Notes: generated by a model not told the origin, from the letters alone. Shown: positions 32,095 through 42,234, counted from the first letter of the stretch. The stretch is 64,000 bases of DNA from HK1 sp965202875 (GCA_965202875.1 OZ241870.1:2356001-2420000), one strand, 5' to 3'. Numbers and translations are program-made.

Positions 32095-33177
32095 ATGGAG
32101 ATGGAGGAGACGTCCGACGTGAGCTCGGCCGCCGATCACGGTGCGGTCCCCGTGCTCGTAGAGGTCTGCGGTGCGCACCTGCTCGACACCCGGCGGCTCG
32201 ACGCCTGGCTCGCCGGCCGGCTCGACGGCTTCGGTGGCGGGCTTCGTGTGCGCCAGTTCGAGGGCGGACAGTCGAACCCCACGTTTCTGGTCGAATCCGC
32301 CGCCCGCCGGATCGTTCTGCGCAAGAAGCCGCCGGGAAAGCTGCTGCCGACCGCCCATCAGGTGGAGCGCGAGTACCGGGTCCTCGCGGCGCTCGCGGGC
32401 ACCGGCGTCCCGGTGCCGGAGGTCTTCGCGCTCTGCGAGGACGAGTCGGTCATCGGAACCCCGTTCTACGTGATGGCGCACGTCGAGGGCCGGGTCTTCA
32501 CCGATCCGCGGTTGCCCGGGATCGATCCGGCCGGGCGGCGCACGGTCTATTCCGCCACCGCGGCGGGGCTCGCCGCGATCCACGCGGTCGAGGTCGAGGC
32601 GGCGGGACTGGCCGGGCTTGGACCGCCCGCCGGGTACCTGGAACGCCAGATCAGGCGCTGGTCACGGCAGTACGAGGCGTCCCGGACCGACGACGTCGAG
32701 GAGATGGACGCCTTGGCCCGCTGGCTCCCCTCGCATCTCCCGCCATCTCCCCGCACCACGCTCGTGCACGGGGACTACCGCGTCGGAAACCTCGTGTTCG
32801 CGAACGACGCCGCCCGGCTCGAAGGCGTGCTCGACTGGGAGCTTGCGACCTTGGGCGACCCGCTCTCGGATCTCGCCTACCTGTGCATGGGCTACCACTA
32901 CGATGCGCCGGAGTGGCCCGGTCTCGCGCCGAGCACGGACGGCGCGTCGGGGATCCCGCGCGAATCGGAGCTCGTCGAGGACTACCGCCGGTGTGCCGGC
33001 ATCGGGGAGATCCCGCACTGGCGCTTCTATCTCGCGTTCTCCTTCTTCCGCTTCGCCGCCATCCTCCAGGGGGTCTATCGCCGCGGTCTCGACGGCAACG
33101 CCGCGTCGCGCGAGGCGCTGTCGAAGCGCGCCCTCGTGCGGGGGTACGCGGAGACCGGATGGAGGCTCCGGGAGTGA
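32095..33177 (+). CDS. phosphotransferase family protein (APH/choline-kinase fold)
   Basis: 360 residues. A kinase-like fold of the group often found beside acyl-CoA dehydrogenases in proteobacteria. Features in order: FEGGQSNPTFLV (nucleotide loop), IVLRKKPPGKLLPTAHQVEREYRVL (Lys and Glu pair), YVMAHVEGRVF (hinge), the catalytic HGDYRVGN and the metal-binding GVLDWELATLGDP. The substrate is not known for this subgroup. No acyl-CoA dehydrogenase is adjacent here. Start ATG 32095 has AGGGGG just upstream; ATG 32101 is also possible. Confidence 0.85.
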   Translation: MEMEETSDVSSAADHGAVPVLVEVCGAHLLDTRRLDAWLAGRLDGFGGGLRVRQFEGGQSNPTFLVESAARRIVLRKKPPGKLLPTAHQVEREYRVLAALAGTGVPVPEVFALCEDESVIGTPFYVMAHVEGRVFTDPRLPGIDPAGRRTVYSATAAGLAAIHAVEVEAAGLAGLGPPAGYLERQIRRWSRQYEASRTDDVEEMDALARWLPSHLPPSPRTTLVHGDYRVGNLVFANDAARLEGVLDWELATLGDPLSDLAYLCMGYHYDAPEWPGLAPSTDGASGIPRESELVEDYRRCAGIGEIPHWRFYLAFSFFRFAAILQGVYRRGLDGNAASREALSKRALVRGYAETGWRLRE

Positions 33178-33524
33178 CGTCCACGCCTTTCGGCGAGCGG
33201 AAAGGTTGTTCCCGTCATCGGGTCGAGCCGCGGTGTCGTGGACGCGGGCGCGACGATCGCGGACCCGGGTGGACAATCCGGGCGGATGTAAGGCACGCTC
33301 CGGGTGATACAGTGCGCCTCCCGGTTCGCATCCGGTCGGAACGCTGATGCACATTGGAAAGGGTCGTGATCGTCGTACCGTCCGGACGCTGTGGCAGGAA
33401 CAGCGAAGCTGCCGGGATCATCGCCCGTCCCGCCGACGGTCGCGTTGACCGCCTCACCGCCCAGGCCCTCCGGATGGAACTCGACTCTCCGGTAGTACCA
33501 GCGGAGCACGGAGCAACCGGCCGG
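33178..33524. other. gap between phosphotransferase gene and ampD
   Basis: About 350 bp without a supported gene. The ampD frame is open through part of it, but that sequence has no amidase features. I see no terminator with a U-run and no convincing promoter. Confidence 0.35.
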
Positions 33525-34082
33525 ATGCAGGCCCTCGACGCCGCCGGGGACTGGTTCGAGGGCGCCCGCCGCGTCCCGTCACCGAACTGCGATGCCCGGC
33601 CGCCCGGCTGCGGCATCGACCTGATCGTCGTCCACGGCATCAGCCTGCCGCCCGGCGAGTTCGGGGGACCCTATGTCGAGCACCTTTTCTGCAACCGGCT
33701 CGATCCGGACGCCCACGACCATTTCCCATCGATCGCCGGTCTGCGGGTATCCGCTCATCTGCTGATCCGGCGTGACGGCTCGCTCGCCCAGTTCGTCGCC
33801 CTCTCCCGGCGGGCCTGGCACGCGGGCGAGTCCTGCTTCCGGGGCCGTCACCGCTGCAACGACTTCTCCATCGGCATCGAGCTGGAGGGCACGGATTGCA
33901 CACCCTACGAGACCGTCCAGTACGAACGCCTCGGCGGCGTCTGCCGCGCCCTCATGCACCGTTGGCCCGCGATCGTCGCGAACCGGATCGTCGGGCACAG
34001 CGACGTCGCGCCGCGGCGCAAGACCGATCCCGGCCCGGCGTTCGACTGGCAACGCCTGAAGGCTCTCGTGACTACCCGATGA
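33525..34082 (+). CDS. ampD: 1,6-anhydro-N-acetylmuramyl-L-alanine amidase AmpD
   Basis: 185 residues from ATG 33525, matching the usual length. An amidase-2 zinc enzyme of cell-wall recycling that removes the peptide from anhydro-muropeptides in the cytoplasm. Motifs: IDLIVVHGISLPPGEFGGPYVEHLFCNRLD (first zinc His), VSAHLLIRRDGSLAQFV, RAWHAGESCFRGR (second zinc ligand region), NDFSIGIELEG and RIVGHSDVAPRRKTDPGPAFDW (third ligand Asp and the catalytic region). The stop overlaps the next gene, a lytic transglycosylase, as ATGA, so two cell-wall turnover functions are coupled. Confidence 0.95.
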   Translation: MQALDAAGDWFEGARRVPSPNCDARPPGCGIDLIVVHGISLPPGEFGGPYVEHLFCNRLDPDAHDHFPSIAGLRVSAHLLIRRDGSLAQFVALSRRAWHAGESCFRGRHRCNDFSIGIELEGTDCTPYETVQYERLGGVCRALMHRWPAIVANRIVGHSDVAPRRKTDPGPAFDWQRLKALVTTR

Positions 34083-36241
34083 CCTGGCGTACGGCAACGG
34101 TCTCCGCCACGGCGCCGGACCGATCCTTGGCCGGCACACCGCCGGCGGCGGCCGACGGCTCTGCCGACCGCACGGTGGCGCAGCGCCCAGGTCCGGTGGG
34201 CGCCGCGAGGCCGAACCGGCCTCGATCCGATCCGCGGCCGTCCGTGGGCGGAGAGCCCGCCCGCCACACGGCGACGCCGCATTCGGCGCCGGTGCATCGA
34301 TTTGCCCGCCGGTGGGTCGTACCCGCGATCGTCTGGGCGCTCTGCGCGCCGGCGCCCGCCGCCGGCGCGACGTGCCCCGAGGCGCCGGACGCCACGCTCC
34401 GCTCCGCGTTCGTCGAGGCGGAACGCTCTCCTCCGAAGGATCGAGGCGGATGGGAGCGGCTGCGGGCCCGCCTCGGGGGCTACCCGCTGTTCCCGTACGT
34501 CGAACTCGCACGGCTGCGCAAGGATCTCCACCGCGTGCCCGCCTCCGAAATCGAGGCGTTCCTGAAGCGCCACGACGGTGAAGGGGTGACGCTCCTGCTC
34601 CGAAGGCGCTGGCTGCGGCAGCTCGCCGATCGACGCGACTGGCGCAAGTTCATCGAGTGGCATCCCGGCGACAGCGCCCCGATCAAGCTCCGCTGCCGGC
34701 ATGCCCAGGCGTTACTCGACACCGGAGACGAGGCCGGTGCGTTCGCGGCGGCGGCGGCGTTGTGGATGTCGGGAAAATCCCGCCCGAAGGCGTGCGATCC
34801 GGTGTTCGCGGTTTGGCTCGGATCGGATCGCTTCTCCCCCTCGCTGGCATGGAAGCGGATCGAGCTCGCGATGGCCGATGGCAACGTCCGGCTCGTGCGC
34901 TATCTCGAACGCTTTCTCGAACCGCCCGACCGGAAGTTGGCGGCGGCGTGGCGGAGAATCCACGAGAACCCTCGCGAAACGGGCTCCGCCGTACTCGACG
35001 GCGACCCGTCCCGGGTCGAGGCGGTGCTCGTGCATGGACTCGAACGGCTCGCGCGCCGCGACCCGGCCGCCGCGGCCGAGAGGCTCGCGGCGCTGGAGGC
35101 GCGGACCGGGATCGGAGCGGCGGGACGCGCCGCGGCCGCGCGGCGCATCGGGCTGACCTATGCCTACCGGCGCGATCCACGGGCGGTCGATTGGCTGCGG
35201 CGCGTCGACGCGCCGCACGCCGACGAACATGCGCGGCGCTGGCGGGTCGCCGCCGCGACGCTGCATGCCCGATGGCCCAACGTGCTCGAGGGCGTCGATT
35301 CGATGCCGGAGAAGGAGCGCGCCCGGGAGCGTTGGAGGTACTGGCGCGCCCGCGCGCTGGAGGCGATGGGACGGAGGGACGAGGCTCGGGTGGAATTCGA
35401 GTCGCTTGCGCGCGCGCGGGACTACTACGGATTCCTTGCCGCGGATCGGCTCGGAACGGAATACCGCTTCAACCACCGCCCGCTCGCGGTTGCGGAGGAG
35501 ACCGTCGAGCGAGTCGCGGCGATGCCGGCCCTGCGCCGTGCGCTGGAGCTTCTCGCACTTGGGCGCCGGACCGAGGCCCGAAGAGAATGGTACGCGCTCA
35601 TCCGCGACTTCGGCGAAGAAGATCTCAAGGCCGCGTCATGGCTCGCGCGGTGCCGGGATTGGCACGGACGCGCGATCCTGACCATCGCCCGCACCCCGGA
35701 GCGCGACGACATCGAGCTGCGGTTCCCGCTGGCCTTCCAAGACGTCGTCGAGTCGTCGTCGAGCCGGCAGACCTTGCCGCCGGCCATGGTCTACGCATTC
35801 ATCCGCCAGGAGAGCGCGTTCATGGCGGACGTACGCTCGAGGGCCGGTGCGCTTGGACTGATGCAGATCATGCCTCGCACCGGACGTGAGCTCATGCGCG
35901 GGATGGGCCGGAAGTTGCAGAGCGAGCGTCAGCTCCTCGCTCCCGAACTCAACGTGACGCTCGGAACACGTTACATTCGATCGCTGCTTTCGAAGACGGG
36001 GGAGCGTCTCCCCCTGGCCGCGGCGTCCTACAACGCCGGCCCGCATCGGGTCAGGGGCTGGCTCCCGGAGGCGGGTGAAGTCGAAGCCGCGGTGTGGATC
36101 GACAACATCCCGTTCACCGAGACCCGCCGCTACGTCAGGCGGATCCTCGCCTACAGCGCGATCTACGAGCACCGCCTCGGGCTGCGGCCCACGCGGTTGA
36201 GCGAACGCATGCCGCCGGTGCCGGCCCGCGCCGGTCTCTGA
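34079..36241 (+). CDS. slt: soluble lytic murein transglycosylase
   Basis: 720 residues. The N-terminal 100 contain a long basic and proline-rich leader before a hydrophobic signal (WVVPAIVWALCAPAPAAGA), so the mature protein starts near ATCPEAPDATL. A helical U-shaped domain of about 450 residues follows. The C-terminal lysozyme-like domain has FIRQESAFMADVRSRAGALGLMQIMPRTG, with the catalytic Glu in RQES, and the family motif LAAASYNAGPHRVRGWL. It cleaves peptidoglycan to anhydro-muropeptides in the periplasm, the substrates that AmpD later processes. A start nearer the signal peptide is possible, although the ATG overlaps ampD neatly. Confidence 0.94.
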   Translation: MTWRTATVSATAPDRSLAGTPPAAADGSADRTVAQRPGPVGAARPNRPRSDPRPSVGGEPARHTATPHSAPVHRFARRWVVPAIVWALCAPAPAAGATCPEAPDATLRSAFVEAERSPPKDRGGWERLRARLGGYPLFPYVELARLRKDLHRVPASEIEAFLKRHDGEGVTLLLRRRWLRQLADRRDWRKFIEWHPGDSAPIKLRCRHAQALLDTGDEAGAFAAAAALWMSGKSRPKACDPVFAVWLGSDRFSPSLAWKRIELAMADGNVRLVRYLERFLEPPDRKLAAAWRRIHENPRETGSAVLDGDPSRVEAVLVHGLERLARRDPAAAAERLAALEARTGIGAAGRAAAARRIGLTYAYRRDPRAVDWLRRVDAPHADEHARRWRVAAATLHARWPNVLEGVDSMPEKERARERWRYWRARALEAMGRRDEARVEFESLARARDYYGFLAADRLGTEYRFNHRPLAVAEETVERVAAMPALRRALELLALGRRTEARREWYALIRDFGEEDLKAASWLARCRDWHGRAILTIARTPERDDIELRFPLAFQDVVESSSSRQTLPPAMVYAFIRQESAFMADVRSRAGALGLMQIMPRTGRELMRGMGRKLQSERQLLAPELNVTLGTRYIRSLLSKTGERLPLAAASYNAGPHRVRGWLPEAGEVEAAVWIDNIPFTETRRYVRRILAYSAIYEHRLGLRPTRLSERMPPVPARAGL

Positions 36242-36410
36242 CTGCAGGTCCACGGTCTTGGGGCGCCCGGCCCGCCGGCCCGCCAAGCCGCCGGCCCCGC
36301 GGGGCACCCCGATCCGGAAGTGCCCGACGAGCCCCGGGCCGTCCCCGGAGCCGGCGCGTGCGCGGTGTCGAGCCGTGAATCCGTTTCGATGCGCTGACGG
36401 AAACCGCCGG

Positions 36411-36935
36411 TCAGTCTTCATGCCGGCAGGCGAGTGCATCCGCCTCGCCGGCCAGCGAGAACCCCTCCAGGGCCGGAGTGACGCCGGGGATGAAGAGATG
36501 TCCCTGATGGCTGCAGAACCTGAGCCACTTCAGAAGGAAGCGGTTCATCCGCCATTTGCGGTCGAGCTCCGGCATGCGGCCGGGAGTCCAGGGACGGATG
36601 GTCCTCTGCCTGCGCCGGCGGCATTGCGAGACGACCTCCGCCGCGCGCACGTCATGGTAGAGGTTGATCCGCGCGTTCGGCTCGAACACGTAGCCGTCGC
36701 CGTTCGGGAACCTGTAGGTCAGCACCAGCGAGGTCGTGTACCGCTGGTGCCCGGTGCGTTCGAGGTAGAGGTCCAGGGCGCCGGCGACGCGGGAGACCAT
36801 CACGCGATCGCATCCTGGCAGGTCGGGAATGAGCTTGGCGAGGCGCCCGTAGTTCGCTTCGCAAATCCGGATGAGCCCCGAGACGTCCCGCGCCCCGAAT
36901 CGTGTCCGTCCGGCTTCTTCCACTCGCACCGTCAT
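36411..36935 (-). CDS. DUF1249 family protein (YqiB-like)
   Basis: 174 residues. Shows the DUF1249 layout: LIRICEANYGRLAKLIPDLPG, then LYLERTGHQRYTTSLVLTYRF, FEPNARINLYHDVRAAEVVSQCRR and RKWRMNRFLLKWLRFCSHQGH. A cytoplasmic protein of unknown role, largely confined to gammaproteobacteria, which helps place this genome. The GTG or ATG start lies at 36933-36935 (MTVRVEEAG). No operon partners are visible; neighbours are tail-to-tail or far. Confidence 0.88.
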   Translation of the reverse strand: MTVRVEEAGRTRFGARDVSGLIRICEANYGRLAKLIPDLPGCDRVMVSRVAGALDLYLERTGHQRYTTSLVLTYRFPNGDGYVFEPNARINLYHDVRAAEVVSQCRRRRQRTIRPWTPGRMPELDRKWRMNRFLLKWLRFCSHQGHLFIPGVTPALEGFSLAGEADALACRHED

Positions 36936-37056
36936 CGACGCTCCATCCGGTCGACCCGAGCCTCAACTTACTGGACGGGAGTGATTAGTCAAGCCTCCGG
37001 CACGCTCCGGAGCCGCCTCCGACGGTCTCGGGCGCCGTCCGGAAAAGCGATCCGTT

Positions 37057-37677
37057 CTAAAGGGCCGTGATCCGCATGAGCACTCCAAACAGGGGATGGT
37101 CGAAGTAGTGCAGCTCCCGGGAGCGCATCCGGCGCTCCGACTTGAGGCGGAACCACGCCGGCATCCCCTCCGGCGCGTCGTCCGTGGAGCGGCGGTAGAG
37201 CAGATCGAGCTCGACGTGGAGATAACGGGCGACGGACACCTTCACGGTGCCGCGCACCACCGGAAGATCGTTTCCGTTCCGCCCGGAGGCGCCGGCGAGG
37301 CGCGCGCCGAGGTGCGCCGGACGCGCAGCGTTTCGCCGGAGCCCCGGCAACCGCCATCCCGCGTGCAGGAAAGGCCGGTAACGCTCCGAGCGCCGGAGCG
37401 CGTTCCATGCCTTGTTCAGGGACAGGCCGGCGCGATCCACGAGCCGAAAGGCGCGGACGCCTCCGCCCGACGGAAAGGTGAGATCGACCGCGCCTTCGAG
37501 AGACGCCTCCCCCGGGTCCGCGGGCCACTGCTCCGCGTGGAGCCCTTCGTTCCAGAGGGTGTCGAAGACGATGATCTCGACCGTGTACCACTGCTGCTGC
37601 GCCCCGGCGGTGGCCGCGAACGTGGCCGTGAGCGCAAGCACCGCGAGGCGCCGGGCACCGGTCGACATCAGGCTCAT
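37057..37677 (-). CDS. csiV: CsiV family secreted protein
   Basis: 206 residues from ATG 37675-37677. A Sec signal (RRLAVLALTATFAATAGAQQ) precedes the family block QWYTVEIIVFDTLWNEGLHAEQWP. Later come YRPFLHAGWRLPG, VRGTVKVSVARYLHVELDLLYR and the C-terminal RRMRSRELHYFDHPLFGVLMRI. CsiV is a periplasmic peptidoglycan-associated protein found in gammaproteobacteria, first described in Vibrio cholerae growth in D-amino acids. It directly follows mfd on the same strand with about 50 bp between, an arrangement I recall as common in this class. Confidence 0.87.
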   Translation of the reverse strand: MSLMSTGARRLAVLALTATFAATAGAQQQWYTVEIIVFDTLWNEGLHAEQWPADPGEASLEGAVDLTFPSGGGVRAFRLVDRAGLSLNKAWNALRRSERYRPFLHAGWRLPGLRRNAARPAHLGARLAGASGRNGNDLPVVRGTVKVSVARYLHVELDLLYRRSTDDAPEGMPAWFRLKSERRMRSRELHYFDHPLFGVLMRITAL

Positions 37678-37730
37678 CGTCAAGATCCGGTTCGGGAAGG
37701 CGGGCAGTGTAGTACAGCCCGGCGGGACGC

Positions 37731-40700
37731 TCACGCGACGGCGCGGATCTCCAGGGCGTCGAGCAGCCGCCGCACCGCATCCACCCGGCTCGACACGTCC
37801 GGGAATTCGCCGATGAAGCGCAGCCGCTCGGAGCCGTCGAGCCGGAAGCGGTGGGGGGCGCTCCGGACGAGGCGGACCACGCTGCCCGGATCGACGTCCG
37901 GCTCTGGGTGGAACACGATGCGCCCGCCGGCGGCGCCCGCTTCGATCTTCCGCACCCCGAGCGGCGTGGCCCGGAGCTTGAGCCGGGCGAGGTCGAAGAG
38001 CAGCCGCGTGGCGGGCGGCACGGGGCCGAAGCGGTCGATCGTCTCGACCATCCGCTCTTCGAGCGCCTCGTCGCTTTGCGCGCTCGCGATCCGCTTGTAC
38101 ATGATCAGGCGCGCATGCACGTCGGGCAGGTAGTCCTCGGGGATCAGAGCCGGTTCGCGCAGGTCGATCTCGGTGCCGGTGTCGAGGGGCCGGTCCAGCG
38201 CGGGCGACCGGCCGGCGCGCAACGCCGCCACCGCGCGTTCGAGGAGACGGGTGTAGAGGGAATAGCCGACCTCCTGGATCTGCCCGCTCTGCTCGTCGCC
38301 GAGGATCTCTCCCGCGCCGCGGATCTCCAGATCGTGGGTGGCCAGATTGAAGCCCGCGCCGAGATCCCCGAGTGACTCGACCGCTTCGAGTCGCTTGATG
38401 GCGTCGGTGGTCATCGCCCGCCGGTCCGGCACGACGAGGTAGGCGTAGGCGCGGTGGTGCGATCGGCCCACCCGCCCGCGCAACTGGTGCAACTGGGCGA
38501 GCCCGAAGCGGTCCGCGCGGTTGATCACGATGGTGTTGGCGTTCGGGATGTCGATCCCGGTCTCGATGATCGTCGTGCACACGAGCACCTGGAAGCGGCG
38601 GTGGTAGAAGTCGAGCATCGTCTGTTCCAGATCGCGCTCGCGCATCTGCCCGTGCGCGACCCGCACCTCCGCCCCGGAGGCCAGCTTGCGCACGTCGTCG
38701 GCGATCCGATCGATGCCCTGGACCTTGTTGTGCACGAAGAAGACCTGCCCGCCGCGGCGGGTCTCGCGCTGGAACGCCTCGCGGAGCATCTCCGGATCCC
38801 ACTGGCGCACGAAGGTCTGGATCGACAGCCGCTTCGCCGGCGGCGTGGCGATGAGGGAGAGGTCACGCAGGCCGGAGAAGGCCATGTCGAGGGTGCGGGG
38901 GATCGGGGTCGCGGTCAGGGTGAGGACGTCGACCTCGGCCCGCAACGCCTTGAACCGCTCCTTCTGGCGCACCCCGAAGCGATGCTCCTCGTCGATGACC
39001 ACCAGCCCCAGGCGCTTGAACCGGATGGCGCCGTCGAGCAGCTTGTGGGTGCCGACGACGACGTCGACGGCGCCGTCGGCGAGGCCGCGGGCGACCTCCG
39101 CCTGGGCGTCGCGGGCGCGAAAGCGCGAGAGCTGCTCGATCCGCACCGGCCAGTCCGAGAAGCGGTCTCTGAACGTCTGGTGGTGCTGCTGCGCGAGCAG
39201 CGTCGTGGGGACGAGCACCGCGACCTGCTTCCCGGACTGCACCGCGATGAACGCGGCGCGCATCGCGACCTCCGTCTTGCCGAAGCCCACGTCGCCGCAC
39301 ACGAGGCGATCCATCGGCGCGGGACGGCGCATGTCCCCGATGACCTGATCGATCGCGCCGGCCTGATCCGGCGTCTCCTCGAAGGGGAAGGCGGCCTCGA
39401 AGCCGCGCAGGAGCTCGGACTCGACCTCGAACGCCACCCCCGGCCGACTCGCCCGCCGCGCCTGCACCTCCAGCAGCTCCGCCGCCACGTCGGCGACCCG
39501 CTCGGCCGCGCGCCGCCGGGCACGCTCCCATTGCCGGCTCCCGAGCCGGTGCAGGGGGGCGGCCTCCGGATCGATCCCGGTGTAGCGGGAGACGAGGTGC
39601 AGCGAGCCCACCGGGACGTAGAGCTTGTCGCCGCCGGCGTACTCGATCCGGAGAAATTCGCCGTGCGCGCCGCCCACCGTCAACACTTCCAGGCCCGCGT
39701 AACGCCCGACGCCGTGCACCTCGTGCACCACCGGCGCCCCGGGCCGGAGCTCGCCCAGGTCCCGCACCAGGCCCTCGAGGTCGCGCGTGCCGCTGCGCCG
39801 CCGCCGGCGCTGGGCGGCGCGCGCTCCGAAGAGCTGCGACTCCGTGATCACCGCGACGGAGGGATCGTCGATGCACGCGCCGTCCTCGAGCCCCGCGACG
39901 GTCATCGCGAGCCTGGCGTCGCCGGCGACGAATACGTGCCAGGACTCGACGAGCACCGGCTTGAGGCCGTGGGCGCCGAGGGTCTCCAGCAGCACCTCCC
40001 GCCGCCCTGGCGTCTCCGCGACGACGAGGCTGCGCCCGGGGTGCGCGTCGAGGAAGTCCTGCAGGAAGCCGATGGGGCGGGCCGCCCGCCCGTCGATCGG
40101 GAGCGCGGGCGGCGAGCGCGTCGCGAAAGCCACGGCGGCGCCGCCGTGGCCCTCTTCCCCTTCACCGGAACGGTGCAGGCGCACGCGGGGATGCGGTGCG
40201 AGCGCAGCGAACAGCTCCTCCACCGGGACGAAGATCTCTTGCGGGGAGAGCACGGGGCGTTCGCGGTCGTGGCGCCGGTTCTCGTACCGCTCCCGGGTGT
40301 CCGCCCAGAACGCCTTCGCCGCATCGTGGGCGTCCTCGGTGAGGACCACGACGGCGCCCGGCGGGAGAAAGTCCGTGAGCGTCGCGGTCTCCTCGAAGAA
40401 CAGGGGCAGGTAGTACTCGATGCCCGCGGGCCATCCTCCCTGGGTCACCTCCCGGTACATCGGGCATCGCGAGGGATCGCCCTCGAAGCGTCGCCGCCAT
40501 GCGCGCCGGAACCCCGTCACCGCCTCGGGGGAGGTCGGGAATTCGCGGGCCGGGAGCAGGTCGACACGGGTGGTCTGGCCCGCGGAGCGCTGGCTGTCGG
40601 GGTCGAAGACACGAAGGCTCTCGATCTCGTCGTCGAGCAGGTCGATCCGGATCGGCGCCCCGGCGCCCATCGGGAAGAGGTCGAACAGCGAGCCGCGCAC

Positions 40701-41198
40701 CGCGTATTCACCGTGCTCCATCACCTGGCTCACGCAGGCGTATCCCGCTTCGTCCAGGCGCCGCCGGAACGCGTCGACGTCGAGGTGGTCGCCGCGCTCG
40801 ATCCGGAACCGGTGGCCGGCGACGAACCCGCGAGGGGCGAGCCGTCCCATCGCCGTGGCCACCGGCGTCACGAGCACGCCGGACGTGAGGGAAGGCAGTC
40901 TCGCGAGGGTCTCCAGCCGCTCGGAGACGATGTCCTGGTGGGGGGAGAAGAGGTCGTAGGGCAGCGTCTCCCAATCCGGGAAGCGCAGGCGCTCGGCGCG
41001 GTCGTCGAGGTAGAACTCCAGTTCCGACTCCAGGCGATAGGCGGCCGGGCCGTCCGCGGTGATGACGAGCACCGGCGCTTCGGCCCGGCGGACGAGACCG
41101 GCGACGGCGAGGCCGCGGGCGCTGCCGTGAAGCGACGCCCAGCGGACCCGCACGCCCGGGCGGGGGACGTCGGGAGCGAACGGAGAGACGGGTTGCAT
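37731..41198 (-). CDS. mfd: transcription-repair coupling factor Mfd
   Basis: 1155 residues, the normal length. Domains in order: UvrB-like N-terminal domains; the RNA polymerase-interaction domain around GAPVVHEVHGVGRYAGLEVLTV and LRIEYAGGDKLYVPV; then helicase domains with Walker A GDVGFGKTEVAMRAAF, DEEH box (VVIDEEHRFGVRQKERF), TATPIPRTL, and the translocation motif region (ETGIDIPNANTIVINRADRFGLAQLHQLRGRVGR). The C-terminal D7 domain is present. It displaces stalled RNA polymerase and recruits UvrA. The ATG at 41196-41198 (MQPVSPFAPDVP) is the sensible start; the frame stays open upstream through unrelated sequence. Confidence 0.97.
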   Translation of the reverse strand: MQPVSPFAPDVPRPGVRVRWASLHGSARGLAVAGLVRRAEAPVLVITADGPAAYRLESELEFYLDDRAERLRFPDWETLPYDLFSPHQDIVSERLETLARLPSLTSGVLVTPVATAMGRLAPRGFVAGHRFRIERGDHLDVDAFRRRLDEAGYACVSQVMEHGEYAVRGSLFDLFPMGAGAPIRIDLLDDEIESLRVFDPDSQRSAGQTTRVDLLPAREFPTSPEAVTGFRRAWRRRFEGDPSRCPMYREVTQGGWPAGIEYYLPLFFEETATLTDFLPPGAVVVLTEDAHDAAKAFWADTRERYENRRHDRERPVLSPQEIFVPVEELFAALAPHPRVRLHRSGEGEEGHGGAAVAFATRSPPALPIDGRAARPIGFLQDFLDAHPGRSLVVAETPGRREVLLETLGAHGLKPVLVESWHVFVAGDARLAMTVAGLEDGACIDDPSVAVITESQLFGARAAQRRRRRSGTRDLEGLVRDLGELRPGAPVVHEVHGVGRYAGLEVLTVGGAHGEFLRIEYAGGDKLYVPVGSLHLVSRYTGIDPEAAPLHRLGSRQWERARRRAAERVADVAAELLEVQARRASRPGVAFEVESELLRGFEAAFPFEETPDQAGAIDQVIGDMRRPAPMDRLVCGDVGFGKTEVAMRAAFIAVQSGKQVAVLVPTTLLAQQHHQTFRDRFSDWPVRIEQLSRFRARDAQAEVARGLADGAVDVVVGTHKLLDGAIRFKRLGLVVIDEEHRFGVRQKERFKALRAEVDVLTLTATPIPRTLDMAFSGLRDLSLIATPPAKRLSIQTFVRQWDPEMLREAFQRETRRGGQVFFVHNKVQGIDRIADDVRKLASGAEVRVAHGQMRERDLEQTMLDFYHRRFQVLVCTTIIETGIDIPNANTIVINRADRFGLAQLHQLRGRVGRSHHRAYAYLVVPDRRAMTTDAIKRLEAVESLGDLGAGFNLATHDLEIRGAGEILGDEQSGQIQEVGYSLYTRLLERAVAALRAGRSPALDRPLDTGTEIDLREPALIPEDYLPDVHARLIMYKRIASAQSDEALEERMVETIDRFGPVPPATRLLFDLARLKLRATPLGVRKIEAGAAGGRIVFHPEPDVDPGSVVRLVRSAPHRFRLDGSERLRFIGEFPDVSSRVDAVRRLLDALEIRAVA

Positions 41199-41278
41199 GG
41201 CTGCCGGTGGCGGTGCGTCGTGGTGTGGTGTGCCCGGCGGGGCAGCCCCGACAAGACCGGGCGCCGTCCGGGCCGTCC

Positions 41279-42082
41279 TCAACGGCAGGCGCGGATCGTC
41301 AAGCCATCCGGCAGCTTCGACCGGGCGTCTCCGCATGCCGATTCGAGCTGCTTCCCGGTGAGCTCGTCCGACCCGCTGAGGTCCGCGCCCGAGAGGATCG
41401 TCCGGCGGAAATGCGCCCCGTCGAAGTCGGCTCCACCCAGGTCGGCGCCGGTGAAGTCGGTGCGGCTCAGCACCGCGCCATTGAGCTTCGCGCCCCGCAG
41501 GCGCGCGCCGGTCATCGAAGTCCGTGACAGGCGCGCGCGGCGCAGGTCCGCGTCGTCGAGCCGCGCGTCGCGGAAGCTCGCGCGTTCGAGGTCGGCCTGG
41601 CGGAAATCCGCTCCGACAGCCTCGGCACCGACGAACGTCGACCGCTCCAGGTCCGCGCGCCGCAGATCGGCGTCGTCGAGCCGCGCACCGGAGAGGTCCG
41701 CGTGTTCCAGCTCGGAGTCCGCGAGCTTCGCGCCGGTGAGGTCGGCATCCACGAACGACGCCTTCTCCGCGTCCGCTCCGAGCAGGATCGCGCCGCTCGC
41801 CCGGACCTCCGAGAGGTCCGCCTTCTCCAGCTCGGCGCGGCGCAGATCGGCGCCGGTCAGGTCCGCCCCCTTCAGGATCACCCCCTTGAGCTCCGTGTCC
41901 GAGAGCGAAGCCCCGGCAAGGCGCGCGCCGGAGAGGTCCGCATGCTTCAGGTCCGCCCGGCGCAGATCGCATCCCTCGCACTCGAGGGTGGTCCGGAGCC
42001 GGGTCACGTCGTCCGGATCCGCGGCGGACACGGCGCCGGCCACGGCGACGAGCGAGAGGACGAGTGGGGCGTGGATCGTCAC
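41279..42082 (-). CDS. secreted pentapeptide-repeat protein
   Basis: 267 residues from a GTG at 42080-42082, followed by a signal peptide (APLVLSLVAVAGAVSAAD). From residue about 35 nearly the whole protein is pentapeptide repeat, A(D/N)Lxx, with more than 35 units: ADLKHADLSGARLAGASLSD and so on, with occasional E or R phases. Such proteins fold into a right-handed square beta-helix. Some bacterial members mimic DNA (Qnr type), but those are cytoplasmic; a signal peptide argues for a periplasmic or surface role. It ends with a small cysteine-containing cap (QLESACGDARSKLPDGLTIRACR). Upstream of mfd, same strand. Confidence 0.85.
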   Translation of the reverse strand: MTIHAPLVLSLVAVAGAVSAADPDDVTRLRTTLECEGCDLRRADLKHADLSGARLAGASLSDTELKGVILKGADLTGADLRRAELEKADLSEVRASGAILLGADAEKASFVDADLTGAKLADSELEHADLSGARLDDADLRRADLERSTFVGAEAVGADFRQADLERASFRDARLDDADLRRARLSRTSMTGARLRGAKLNGAVLSRTDFTGADLGGADFDGAHFRRTILSGADLSGSDELTGKQLESACGDARSKLPDGLTIRACR

Positions 42083-42234
42083 GGGCGTTCTCGCGGGAAG
42101 TGAAGTCTCGCTCCGAATCGTACATGGATACGGCCCCGATGCAGCAGTTTCCGCGACGTTCCCTGTTCGGCGCGGCGGAGCCGGCGACCGGCCGGCGATC
42201 ATCGACGCTGCTCCCCCACGTTCCGGCGACAGGA